Shown one piece after another: positions 35,037 through 43,191 of a stretch of DNA of 64,000 nucleotides (positions are counted from its first letter, which is position 1; each line of letters opens with the position of its first letter). Both the position numbers and the translations under genes were made by a program. The DNA comes from Amycolatopsis sp. 2-15 (GTDB lineage: Bacteria; Actinomycetota; Actinomycetes; Mycobacteriales; Pseudonocardiaceae): positions 568,001 through 632,000 of the forward strand of contig NZ_CP127294.1 in assembly GCF_030285625.1 (NCBI RefSeq). Reading direction: 5' to 3'. Below the pieces are notes generated by a model, which saw only the letters and a list, made by a program, of their open reading frames with translations, was not told the origin of the DNA and searched no databases.

Positions 35037-35092
35037 CGTGGCTGCCCTCCTCGCGACTGGCTGTTGTGCACCCCTCCAGCATTGCACGACTA

Positions 35093-35109
35093 CCGAGCGC
35101 ACCGCTCGG
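35093..35109. promoter_or_regulatory. Inverted repeat in the glpD-glpF spacer
   Basis: CCGAGCG-CAC-CGCTCGG lies in the 155-bp divergent spacer. Glycerol regulators of the IclR/GylR type control such operons in streptomycetes, but no regulator gene is adjacent here, so its role is a guess. Confidence 0.4.
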
Positions 35110-35191
35110 CCTGGAAACTTGTCCGTTCCAGCGAGGCAGAGCAGCATGGTAGGTCTCGGCGCAAGGAGGCGTCGACTTGAGAGGGGAAGCG

Positions 35192-36142
35192 ATGAGCGAG
35201 CAAATCTCTCAGAGGTCAAACGCTTGGAGCCGACTACGCTCGAACATCGGCGGCGAAATGCTCGCCGAGTTTCTCGGGACAGCCGTCATCATCCTGCTCG
35301 GCTGCGGCTCGGTCGCGGTCGCGGTGGTGGGTCTCCCAGGATCCGGTCGGCAGTCGGTCGATTTCGGTGCGTCCAACTGGCTGATCATCGCGTTCGGCTG
35401 GGGCTTCGCGGTGATGTTCGCGGTCTACATGACCGCCGGCGTCAGCGGCGCGCACCTCAACCCCGCGGTGACTCTGGCCTTCGCCGTCCGGCGGAAGTTC
35501 GCGTGGGCCAAGGTGGGGCCGTTCTGGTTGGCCCAGGTGCTCGGGGCCCTGGCCGGCGCCGCAGTGGTCTACGCCGTCTACCACGATGCCATCGACGCCT
35601 TCAACGCCGCGCAGAACCCACCACTGTCGCGACCGGACTCATTGGGCACGTTCTCCATCTTCGCGACCTTCCCGGCCGAGTACTTCGGCAACGGGGTGTG
35701 GGGACCGCTGCTCGATCAGATCGTCGGCACCGCGATCCTCGTCGGGATCATCGCGGCGTTGATCGACAACCGGAACAACGCCCCCGAGAGTAACTTGGGG
35801 CCGGCCCTGATCGGCTTCGTGGTCGTGGGGATCGGGCTGTCGTTCGGCACGAACGCCGGTTACGCGATCAACCCCGCGCGTGACTTCGGACCGAGGCTGC
35901 TGACCCTGTTCGAAGGATGGGGGAACAAGGCGTTCCCCGGCAACGGTGACTGGTTCAGCAATTACTGGTGGATCCCGATCGTCGGGCCACTCGTCGGTGG
36001 TTTGGTCGGCATTCTGATCTACGACCTCCTCATCGGCCAGGTCCTGACGGCCCGGGAGAAGGCTCCCGGCGAGTTCCTGCCTGAGCCGGGGCGCGTCCCT
36101 GCCGACCAATCGGCCGAGAGCCAGCGGACGAGTGCCGAATGA
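35192..36142 (+). CDS. glpF: Glycerol uptake facilitator (MIP/aquaporin family)
   Basis: A 316-aa channel with six spans and both NPA boxes: [12 protein letters not shown] in the first half and [13 protein letters not shown] in the second. The Asp after the second box marks glycerol-conducting members. The protein has an extended C-terminal cytoplasmic tail. ATG 35192 follows GAGGGG, and an in-frame upstream start at 35177 is less likely. It is followed 49 bp later by glpK. Confidence 0.94.
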   Translation: MSEQISQRSNAWSRLRSNIGGEMLAEFLGTAVIILLGCGSVAVAVVGLPGSGRQSVDFGASNWLIIAFGWGFAVMFAVYMTAGVSGAHLNPAVTLAFAVRRKFAWAKVGPFWLAQVLGALAGAAVVYAVYHDAIDAFNAAQNPPLSRPDSLGTFSIFATFPAEYFGNGVWGPLLDQIVGTAILVGIIAALIDNRNNAPESNLGPALIGFVVVGIGLSFGTNAGYAINPARDFGPRLLTLFEGWGNKAFPGNGDWFSNYWWIPIVGPLVGGLVGILIYDLLIGQVLTAREKAPGEFLPEPGRVPADQSAESQRTSAE

Positions 36143-36191
36143 TCGGCAAGATCACCGTTCCGATGGAGCTCGCCAGAGCGAGGGAGCAACG

Positions 36192-37697
36192 ATGACTTCG
36201 TACGTAGCCGCGATCGACCAGGGCACCACGTCGACCCGCTGCATGATCTTCGACCACTCCGGCCGGGTGGTCGCCGTCGACCAGCGCGAGCACGAGCAGA
36301 TCTTCCCGAAGGCCGGCTGGGTCGAGCACAACGCGGAGGAGATCTGGGAGAACACGCGCGCCGTCGCCGCGGGCGCGCTCGCCAAGGCGGACCTGACCTC
36401 CAAGGACATCGCCGCCGTCGGCATCACCAACCAGCGCGAGACGGCCCTGGTGTGGGACCGGAACACGGGCAAGCCGGTGTACAACGCGATCGTCTGGCAG
36501 GACACGCGCACGGACAAGATCGTCGGCGAGCTCGGTGCGCTGGGCGGTGGCCAGGAACGCTATCGGCAGAAGGTCGGCCTCCCGCTCGCGACGTACTTCT
36601 CCGGCCCGAAGGTCAAGTGGATCCTCGACAACGTCGAGGGTGCCCGCGCGAAAGCCGATGCCGGTGACCTGATCTTCGGCAACATGGACACCTGGGTGCT
36701 GTGGAACATGACGGGCGGCGTCGACGGCGGCATCCACGTCACCGATCCGACCAACGCGTCGCGCACGCTGTTGATGGATCTCGACACGCTGCAGTGGGAC
36801 GCGGACATCGCCGCGGAGATGGGCATTCCGCTCTCGATGCTGCCGGAGATCCGCTCGTCGTCGGAGGAGTACGGCAAGGTCCGCGAAAAGGGCGCGCTCG
36901 CGGGTGTACCGATCGCCGGGATCCTGGGCGACCAGCAGGCGGCGACGTTCGGCCAGGCCTGCCTTTCACCCGGCGAGGCCAAGAACACCTACGGCACCGG
37001 CAACTTCGTGCTGCTCAACACCGGCACTGAAAAAGTCATGTCGGACAACGGCCTGCTCACCACGGTCTGTTACAAGATCGGCTCCAACGACACGGTCTAC
37101 GCGCTCGAGGGTTCGATCGCCGTCACCGGTTCGCTGGTGCAGTGGCTGCGCGACAACCTGGGCATGATCGCCTCGGCCGCAGAGATCGAAGAACACGCCC
37201 GCACGGTGGAGGACAACGGCGGCGCGTACTTCGTGCCCGCGTTCTCCGGTCTGTTCGCGCCGTACTGGCGCTCGGACGCGCGCGGCGCGATCGTCGGCCT
37301 CACCCGGTTCGTCAACAAGGGTCACCTCGCGCGGGCAGTGCTCGAGGCGACCGCGTTCCAGTCGCGTGAGGTCATCGACGCGATGGACGCCGACTCCGGC
37401 GTGCCGCTGAAGTCGCTGAAAGTCGACGGCGGCATGGTCGTGAACGAGCTGCTCATGCAGTTCCAGGCCGACATCCTCGGCGTGCCCGTGATCCGGCCGG
37501 TGGTGGCCGAGACCACCGCGCTGGGCGCGGCCTACGCGGCCGGGCTGGCCGTCGGGTTCTGGGAGTCGGAGGACGACATCCGCACGAACTGGGCGCAGGA
37601 CAAGCAGTGGGACCCGTCGATGGACGAGTCGCGCCGCGAGTCGGAGTACCGCAACTGGAAGAAGGCCGTGACGAAGACGTTCGACTGGGTCGACTGA
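36192..37697 (+). CDS. glpK: Glycerol kinase
   Basis: A 501-aa FGGY-family kinase that phosphorylates glycerol with ATP. The phosphate loop [16 protein letters not shown] is at residues 6-21. [31 protein letters not shown] and [15 protein letters not shown] are glycerol-kinase landmarks. The FGGY C-terminal domain has [23 protein letters not shown] 36192 follows AGGGAG. It forms an operon with glpF, and a strong terminator lies 18 nt downstream. Confidence 0.96.
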   Translation: MTSYVAAIDQGTTSTRCMIFDHSGRVVAVDQREHEQIFPKAGWVEHNAEEIWENTRAVAAGALAKADLTSKDIAAVGITNQRETALVWDRNTGKPVYNAIVWQDTRTDKIVGELGALGGGQERYRQKVGLPLATYFSGPKVKWILDNVEGARAKADAGDLIFGNMDTWVLWNMTGGVDGGIHVTDPTNASRTLLMDLDTLQWDADIAAEMGIPLSMLPEIRSSSEEYGKVREKGALAGVPIAGILGDQQAATFGQACLSPGEAKNTYGTGNFVLLNTGTEKVMSDNGLLTTVCYKIGSNDTVYALEGSIAVTGSLVQWLRDNLGMIASAAEIEEHARTVEDNGGAYFVPAFSGLFAPYWRSDARGAIVGLTRFVNKGHLARAVLEATAFQSREVIDAMDADSGVPLKSLKVDGGMVVNELLMQFQADILGVPVIRPVVAETTALGAAYAAGLAVGFWESEDDIRTNWAQDKQWDPSMDESRRESEYRNWKKAVTKTFDWVD

Positions 37698-37715
37698 CCT
37701 GAGGCGTTTGGTTCG

Positions 37716-37755
37716 GCGAACGGCCCCCGTCCGGGTTCGAACGGGGGCCGTTCGC
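37716..37755 (+). terminator. Strong terminator after glpK
   Basis: A perfect 15-bp stem, GCGAACGGCCCCCGT (37716-37730) with 37741-37755, a 10-nt loop and a following GTTCTTT. Confidence 0.88.
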
Positions 37756-37789
37756 GTTCTTTGGCTACAGCCGTACGGCGGTTGTCCGG

Positions 37790-38584
37790 TCAGGCTCCCC
37801 AGCCCTCTTGGGTCCCGGACTGCTCGTTGGGTGCCATGAGCTGGAAGGACGCGCCCTGGTTGTCCTTGGCCATGAGCATCCGTCCGAACGGCGTGTCCAC
37901 CGGGTTTTCGGTCACGGTGCCGCCCAGCTCGGGGATCTTGGCCGCGGCGGCGTCGACGTCGGCGGACCAGAAGTAGGTCATCCAGCCCGGTTCGTAGTCG
38001 CCGCTCGCCTGGCCGAGGCCGCCGGTCGGGCGGCCGTCGACGTCGAGTGTGGCGTAGGTGAACTCGTCGTTGGAGATGTCGTTGAACGAGTAGCCGAAGA
38101 CGTTGCCGTAGAAGGTCTTGGCGGCGGCGAAGTCGCGGGACATGTTCTCGTTCCACGCGAGCGCGCCCGGTGCGAGCGTGACCTCGGTGCCGTGGTGCCG
38201 GCCGGCCTGCCAGAGGCCGAAGACGGAACCCGTCGGGTCCGTCGCGATCGCCATGCGGCCCTGGGTCATCACGTCCATCGGCGGGGCGACGACGTGGCCG
38301 CCGGCCTCGGTGATGGCGGCCACGGCCTTGTCCACATCGGACACGGCCAGGTACGTGGTCCACGCGGCCGGCATCCCGGCTTGCTCGGCCGGGATCTCCC
38401 CCACCCCGGCCACCGGACGGCCGGCGAGCTGCGCCATGCCGTAGTAGCCCGTTTCGGGGCCGCCGAACTGGACATTCCAGCCCAGCAGGCCCTCGTAGAA
38501 CGTCGCGGCCGCGGTTCTGTCGGGCACCATCAGGTCGACCCAGCACGGCGTGCCGTCGGGCCAGCGTTCGTCGCGGAACAACAT
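37790..38584 (-). CDS. Two-domain VOC-family (glyoxalase-like) protein
   Basis: A 264-aa protein of two tandem VOC modules. The first (about 8-125) has CWVDLMVPDRTAAATFYEGLL and ATDPTGSVFGLWQ. The second (about 140-258) has ENMSRDFAAAKTFYGNVFGY and MLMAKDNQGASFQLMAPNEQ. The SxDVDAAAAKI segments repeat in each. A fused pair should make a complete barrel without dimerising. ATG 38584 is chosen because GGGGAG lies 5 nt upstream; GTG 38590 would be too close. The substrate is unknown. Confidence 0.88.
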   Translation of the reverse strand: MLFRDERWPDGTPCWVDLMVPDRTAAATFYEGLLGWNVQFGGPETGYYGMAQLAGRPVAGVGEIPAEQAGMPAAWTTYLAVSDVDKAVAAITEAGGHVVAPPMDVMTQGRMAIATDPTGSVFGLWQAGRHHGTEVTLAPGALAWNENMSRDFAAAKTFYGNVFGYSFNDISNDEFTYATLDVDGRPTGGLGQASGDYEPGWMTYFWSADVDAAAAKIPELGGTVTENPVDTPFGRMLMAKDNQGASFQLMAPNEQSGTQEGWGA

Positions 38585-38678
38585 CTGCACTCCCCATGAT
38601 CAGTTGCGGATTGTGTCTGCGGCCACAGTCTTGCACCGCTCACCGACAAAACCGGAAACCATCACGAACGAGCAGCGA

Positions 38679-39287
38679 TCAGTGACCGTCGGCGACGAGT
38701 CGCGCGTAGACGATCACGTTGTCCTCGTAGTTGTGTGCTGCGCGGTCGAACGCGCCGCCGCACGTGATGAGCCGCAGCTGCGCGTCGGGAGTGTCGCCGT
38801 ACACCGCGTCGCTCGGGAACACGTCCTTCGGCACCTGGTCCACCTTGGTCACTTCGAAGTGCGCCGTGCTGCCGTCTTCCCGCTTGATCGACACCTGGTC
38901 CCCGGGCGCCATTTCCTTGAGGCGGAAGAAGATCCCCTCGTGCTTGTTGCCGTCCACGTGCCCGAGCACCACCGCCGGGCCCCGTTCGCCGGGCGTCGGC
39001 GAGTACTCGTACCAGCCGGCCTGCAACGGCGTGCTCACCGGCGGTACCTGCACGGTGTTGTCGGCGTCGAGTCCCAGCGGGACGAGCGTGGAGTGCGCGT
39101 CGATCTTCGGGATGTCCAACGACACCGGTGCGGACTTCGGCAGCACCACGGCCGTGGGCGCCCGCGGCGGCAGCTCGATCGAATGCGGCGGCGACACCGG
39201 CGCACTCGGCGCGCCGGCCGGAGCAGCGCACCCACCCAGCACCGCCGCGGCGGCGAGCACCACGACGGCGAACGACTTCCTGATCAC
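38679..39287 (-). CDS. Class F sortase
   Basis: A 202-aa exported transpeptidase. The N-terminal hydrophobic segment ends in VLGGC, which resembles a lipoprotein lipobox, so it may be lipid-anchored. The catalytic domain has VVLGHVDGNKHEGIFFRLK (His near residue 110) and RLITCGGAFDRAAHNYEDNVIVYA (Cys about 176), the class F arrangement. GTG 39287 (VIRKSFAVVVLAA) is preferred, although AGGGGAG is close to it. The neighbouring gene at 39386 encodes a plausible substrate. Confidence 0.88.
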   Translation of the reverse strand: MIRKSFAVVVLAAAAVLGGCAAPAGAPSAPVSPPHSIELPPRAPTAVVLPKSAPVSLDIPKIDAHSTLVPLGLDADNTVQVPPVSTPLQAGWYEYSPTPGERGPAVVLGHVDGNKHEGIFFRLKEMAPGDQVSIKREDGSTAHFEVTKVDQVPKDVFPSDAVYGDTPDAQLRLITCGGAFDRAAHNYEDNVIVYARLVADGH

Positions 39288-39335
39288 GACTCCCCTTCGG
39301 GTCAGGGGTGACACCAGACCACCCAACCAGGTGAC

Positions 39336-39380
39336 GGACCGGGGTCGCCGGAGGGCCCCCGCTCGCTCCGGCGCCGGTCC
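39336..39380 (-). terminator. Hairpin after surface-protein gene
   Basis: Arms 39336-39353 and 39366-39380 form 15 base pairs with a 3-nt bulge. It lies 5 nt downstream of the minus-strand stop at 39386. Confidence 0.55.
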
Positions 39381-39385
39381 TCGCC

Positions 39386-40003
39386 TCAGCCGCGCGGACG
39401 CCGCCGCACCAGCACCGCCGCGGCCCCGCCGAGCGTGAGCACGCCCATCGCGCCCGCGGCCATCGCGAGCCCGGAGGACGAGCCGTCGACGGGACCGTCC
39501 GTGCCGCCCGTCTGCGGCGCGCCGACCGGGATCTCGGTGACCTGTTTCGGCGCCGTCGGCGGCGTCTGCGCGGCGGGCTCCGGCGGCAGGACCTTGAACG
39601 ACTGCGAAGCCGTCACCTCCCCGCAGACGAACGTGACCGCGTACGTGCCCGGCTTCGCGTCCTTGTTCACCGTGCCGACCGTCTGGTACACCGGCGCCGG
39701 ATCGAGGTGCTGCGGCGAACCGACCGGGCCCAGCTCTTCGAAGGTGACCACCGGCGACGAGAGCTTCCTGCTCGTCTTCGGGTCGCAGCCCGCACGCACG
39801 GTCACGGTGTCGCTCGCGCGGCCCGCTCTCGGCATCACGGACAGGTTTGCCTTGGGCGGCGCGGGAGCGTCCGACGTCGGCGGGGCCGGCGTCACCGTGC
39901 TCGACGGCGGTCGGTCCGGTGTGGTGGTCTCGGCCGCGAACGCCGGCGCCCCCGTGAGCAGGCCGGCCGCGAGAATCGATGAGAAAATCGCGATGCGTTT
40001 CAT
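39386..40003 (-). CDS. Cell-surface protein with sortase-type C-terminus
   Basis: A 205-aa exported protein. A Sec signal (MKRIAIFSSILAAGLLTGAPAFA) and a Pro/Thr-rich segment lead to a beta-sandwich-like domain (about 50-150) with two cysteines (RAGCDPKT, VTFVCGEVT). The C-terminal end has APQTGG near residue 160, a spacer, a hydrophobic span (about 180-197) and RRRPRG. That order matches a sorting signal, although the motif is not canonical LPXTG. ATG 40003 follows GAGGGG. It lies 98 bp upstream of the sortase and is probably its substrate. Confidence 0.75.
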   Translation of the reverse strand: MKRIAIFSSILAAGLLTGAPAFAAETTTPDRPPSSTVTPAPPTSDAPAPPKANLSVMPRAGRASDTVTVRAGCDPKTSRKLSSPVVTFEELGPVGSPQHLDPAPVYQTVGTVNKDAKPGTYAVTFVCGEVTASQSFKVLPPEPAAQTPPTAPKQVTEIPVGAPQTGGTDGPVDGSSSGLAMAAGAMGVLTLGGAAAVLVRRRPRG

Positions 40004-40187
40004 GAAATTACCCCTCGAGTGATTTTTCCGCAGTGGAGAACAGCGGATTCCGCAACCCCACGCGTACAGTTCCCCCTGCCACGCGGGCGCGTTGCTCCGA
40101 CACTCCCAAGACGTCTCTGACCTGCACCGGGTTGTCAGACGCGGTAACAATCGCGGTACGGCGGGAACTCGTTCCAGCGCACGAAAA

Positions 40188-40214
40188 AGCCGCCGGGAAC
40201 AATTCCCGGCGGCT
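40188..40214 (-). terminator. Intrinsic terminator with U tract (minus strand)
   Basis: A perfect 12-bp stem, AGCCGCCGGGAA (40188-40199) with TTCCCGGCGGCT (40203-40214). Read on the minus strand it is followed by TTTTTCG, and it lies 17 nt after the stop of the gene at 40232. Confidence 0.9.
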
Positions 40215-40231
40215 GTTCGATCGAGGGCGAC

Positions 40232-40726
40232 CTATTCGGCGAGGCTGCCGTCGCCCGCCTTCGCGGCGCCCGCGGGGACCTTCGTCACCTGGGCGGCCGG
40301 CACGGAAAACGTGGTGCTGTAGGTCTTTCCGCCGCACGCGACGGTGAGCGGGTAGTCGCCGGCGGCGGTGCCGGGCGCGAGGTCGGCGTCGGCGGAGACG
40401 GTGGCGTGTACGCCGATGAAGGGGCCGAAGTCGTAGTTCGTGAACTTCAGCACGGGCGAGCTGAACGTGGTCGAGCCGGCTTTGGCGCCGGGGCAGTCGG
40501 CGAGGGCGACGTTGGATTCGCCGCGCTGGAAATGGTTCACCAGCCCGCGCAAGGCCGCCGTGTCCTGGTTCAGCTGCACGGTCACGGCCGGCGCGGGCGC
40601 CGACGCGAGTGCAGGCCCTTCGGTCGCCGCCACCGCTTGGCCGGCCACGGCGACCGTCCCGATCGCCACCACCGCAACGAAAACCGCCCTCTTGCGCACC
40701 CTCGGCCCCTTGTCCCGCTCAGTCAT
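40232..40726 (-). CDS. Secreted protein related to the sortase-substrate-like protein
   Basis: A 164-aa exported protein. A basic start and hydrophobic signal (about 11-33, ending AVAGQAVAATEG) precede a domain with two cysteines (ALADCPGAKAG, LTVACGGKTYS). The end, TFSVPAAQVTKVPAGAAKAG, resembles the VTEIPVGAPQTGG region of the neighbour, but no hydrophobic anchor follows. It looks like a paralogue that is released rather than wall-anchored. ATG 40726 is chosen; a start six codons upstream is possible. No function is known. Confidence 0.7.
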   Translation of the reverse strand: MTERDKGPRVRKRAVFVAVVAIGTVAVAGQAVAATEGPALASAPAPAVTVQLNQDTAALRGLVNHFQRGESNVALADCPGAKAGSTTFSSPVLKFTNYDFGPFIGVHATVSADADLAPGTAAGDYPLTVACGGKTYSTTFSVPAAQVTKVPAGAAKAGDGSLAE

Positions 40727-40807
40727 CAGCCTGTCACCGCACAAGACGCGGCGAGCGACGCGGGGTTGCGCGGAAACGGAAAAACCTTCGAACCAGATCG
40801 ATCAGGG

Positions 40808-42211
40808 TCAGTCGAGGTCGTCGTGGCGCATCAACTGGCGCCCGGCCTCGGTGATCGAGCCCGACAGCGACGGGTACACCGAGAACGTCAGCGCCAGGTG
40901 GTCCACCGTCAGCTGGTTCTGCACGGCCAGCGCGATCGGCAGGATCAGCTCGCTCGCCGACGGCGCCACGACCACGCCACCGACCACCACACCGGTCGCG
41001 GGGCGGCAGAAGAGCTTCACGAAACCGCGGCGCAGACCTTCCATCTTCGCCCGCGCGTTGGTGGCCAGCGGCAGCATGATCGTGCGCGCGGGCACCTCAC
41101 CGGAGTCGATGGCGTGCTGGCTGATGCCGACGGTCGCGATCTCCGGGTGCGTGAACACGTTGGCGGCCACGGTCTTCAGCTTGATCGGCGCGACGCCCTC
41201 GCCCAGCGCGTGCCACATCGCGATGCGGCCCTGCATGCTGGCGACCGACGCGAGCATCAGCACGCCGGTGCAGTCACCGGCGGCGTAGATGCCGGGAACG
41301 CTGGTGCGCGACACGCGGTCGACGGTGATGAAGCCACCGGGGCCGGGCTCGATGCCCACACGGTCGAGGCCGACGTCGGCGGTGTTCGGAATGGACCCGA
41401 CGGTCATCAGCGCGTGGCTGGCCTCGATCACGCGGCCGTCGGCCAGGTGCACGGCCACGCCCTTCTCCGTGCGCTCCACGCGCTCGGCGCGCGCGTGCTT
41501 CGCGACGGTGGTGCCACGCTGCGAGAAGACCTCCTCGAGCACCGCGGCGGCGTCGGCGTCTTCGTGGGGCAGCACGCGGTCGCGGCTGGACACCACGGTG
41601 ACCTTCACGCCCATCTCGGTGTAGGCCGACGCGAACTCGGCGCCGGTGACACCCGAACCGATCACGACGAGGTGCTCGGGCAGCTCGGTGAGGTCGTAGA
41701 GCTGGCGCCAGTCGAGGATGCGCTCACCGTCGGGCACGGCGCCGGGCAGCACGCGCGGGGTGGCGCCGGTGGCGATCAGCACGACGTCGGCCTGCAGCGC
41801 CTCCGTGGTGCCGTCGGCGTGGGTCACGGCGACCTTGTGCGTCGCCAGGCCCGGCTCCTCGTCGCAGAAGCGGGCGGTGCCGTTGACCACCCGCACGCCC
41901 TCGCGCTGCACGCGGGCGCGGATGTCGGCCGACTGCGCGAGCGCGAGACCCTTCACCCGGCCGTGGACGGTCGGCAGGTCGACGCTCGTGTCGGCCAGGT
42001 CGGTGTTGATGCCCAGCTCACCGAGGTCGTGCATCTTCGCCAGCGCGCCGGACGACGCGATGAACGTCTTCGACGGAACGCAGTCGTAGAGGACACAAGC
42101 GCCGCCCAGGCCGTCACGCTCGACGATCGTCACGTCGGCGCCGTGCTGAGCGGCGACCAAGGCGGCTTCGTAACCCGCCGGGCCCCCGCCCATGATCACG
42201 ATCCTGGTCAC
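40808..42211 (-). CDS. lpdA: NAD(P)H-quinone dehydrogenase / LpdA-type flavoprotein disulfide reductase
   Basis: A 467-aa pyridine nucleotide-disulfide oxidoreductase. It has FAD-binding RIVIMGGGPAGYEAALVAAQ, a disulfide-type segment GGACVLYDCVPSKTF, NAD-binding LVVIGSGVTGAEFASAYTEM and GIYAAGDCTG. The C-terminal dimer domain ends TFSVYPSLSGSITEAGRQLM, in which the His-x-His-Pro active-site pattern of true lipoamide dehydrogenases is missing. This matches mycobacterial LpdA, a quinone reductase linked to glpD2. A GTG start is used. It is divergent from the cyclotransferase gene. Confidence 0.9.
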   Translation of the reverse strand: MTRIVIMGGGPAGYEAALVAAQHGADVTIVERDGLGGACVLYDCVPSKTFIASSGALAKMHDLGELGINTDLADTSVDLPTVHGRVKGLALAQSADIRARVQREGVRVVNGTARFCDEEPGLATHKVAVTHADGTTEALQADVVLIATGATPRVLPGAVPDGERILDWRQLYDLTELPEHLVVIGSGVTGAEFASAYTEMGVKVTVVSSRDRVLPHEDADAAAVLEEVFSQRGTTVAKHARAERVERTEKGVAVHLADGRVIEASHALMTVGSIPNTADVGLDRVGIEPGPGGFITVDRVSRTSVPGIYAAGDCTGVLMLASVASMQGRIAMWHALGEGVAPIKLKTVAANVFTHPEIATVGISQHAIDSGEVPARTIMLPLATNARAKMEGLRRGFVKLFCRPATGVVVGGVVVAPSASELILPIALAVQNQLTVDHLALTFSVYPSLSGSITEAGRQLMRHDDLD

Positions 42212-42342
42212 CTGAGGTCCTCCTCGATACGCGTGTGGCCGGTGGGTCCAACGGTACGCGGAGGGGTCTCTTGCCGAGCGAAGTGGCCGGACACGGCATG
42301 TGCATCCGCTTGTGCGCGGAGCGGGTCGCTAGGCTGTCGCCC

Positions 42343-42795
42343 GTGCCGTTGTATGCCGCTTACGGATCGAACATGGAGCCCGCCCAGATGCTGGAGCGCG
42401 CCCCGCACGCACCGATGGCCGGCACCGGCTGGCTGGAGGGCTGGCGGCTGACCTTCGGGGGCGAGGACCTCGGCTGGGAAGGCGCGCTGGCGACCATCGT
42501 CGAGGACCCGGCTTCCCGCGTCTTCGTGGTGCTCTACGACGTGACCTCCCTCGACGAGGCCGGCCTCGACCGCTGGGAAGGCGGCGAGCTCGGCATGCAC
42601 AACAAGATCCGCCTGCGGGTCCAGACCATGGACGGCTCGGTGCTCGCCTGGCTGTACGTGCTCGACGCGTACGAGGGCGGCCTGCCCTCCGCGCGCTACC
42701 TGGGCGTGCTCGCCGACGCGGCCGAGGCCGCCGGAGCGCCTGCGGACTATGTGGATGACCTGCGCACCCGGCCGTGCTCCGGGATCACCGGCTGA
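42343..42795 (+). CDS. Gamma-glutamylcyclotransferase-family protein
   Basis: A 150-aa protein of the GGCT/AIG2 fold. The start VPLYAAYGSNMEPAQMLERAP carries the YGSN signature. LTFGGEDLGWEGALATIVEDP and VVLYDVTSLDEAGLDRWEGG follow, with the catalytic Glu expected in the latter stretch. GTG 42343 sets the fold start at residue 3; upstream frame sequence is non-family. The likely reaction is release of 5-oxoproline from gamma-glutamyl compounds. In mycobacteria a similar small gene sits beside lpdA. Confidence 0.88.
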   Translation: MPLYAAYGSNMEPAQMLERAPHAPMAGTGWLEGWRLTFGGEDLGWEGALATIVEDPASRVFVVLYDVTSLDEAGLDRWEGGELGMHNKIRLRVQTMDGSVLAWLYVLDAYEGGLPSARYLGVLADAAEAAGAPADYVDDLRTRPCSGITG

Positions 42796-43191
42796 CCACA
42801 GGCCTGTGGACAACTCGGCGGATTCACGCGCCGACCTGGGCATCATGAACGGTGTTCACCATCAGCCGGTAAAGCTCTGACACCGCTTCACGCTTCCTGC
42901 TTGCGACGCTTTGTTTCGCGGCCGTCGCACGTGTTGTCAAAGGTGCCTATCGGCGACGTGAACCCGTTGGGGTGTAAGTAAAAACGCTGGTTTCAAGCAC
43001 TTGCGCGGAAGCGCCTCGGCGGCTTTTGATCACCCGCTGTGAATACGCCGGTCGTCGGCTCACTCAGGGTTCACGAGACCGGGTGAAATAGGTGTCCCCA
43101 GGGCTTTACGTAGACGCAAAAACCACCCGCTTGAGTTATCCACAGCTCGGCTGTGCTGTGGATAACTCAAGCGGGTGAGGCTGTGGACAAC
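42796..43191. other. DnaA-box-rich 396-bp intergenic region
   Basis: No gene is seen. There are four DnaA-box matches: TTGTCCACA (minus, 42805-42813), TTATCCACA (plus, 43136-43144), TTATCCACA (minus, 43157-43165) and TTGTCCACA (minus, 43182-43190). A CCACAGGCCTGTGG palindrome (42796-42809) follows the cyclotransferase stop directly. The middle of the region is markedly richer in A/T than the flanking genes. The two central boxes are the arms of the terminator at 43124-43177. Confidence 0.75.
43124..43177 (-). terminator. 23-bp perfect inverted repeat / intrinsic terminator
   Basis: Arms 43124-43146 and 43155-43177 are exact complements with an 8-nt loop. Read on the minus strand the stem is followed by GGTTTTT, 14 nt after the amidohydrolase stop, so it is a textbook terminator. 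Each arm contains one TTATCCACA box. Confidence 0.88.

Noticed and set aside
42796..43191. Chromosomal replication origin
   Set aside because: DnaA boxes are present, but only four, two of them forced by a terminator hairpin, and none of dnaA, dnaN, recF, rpmH or parAB is nearby.
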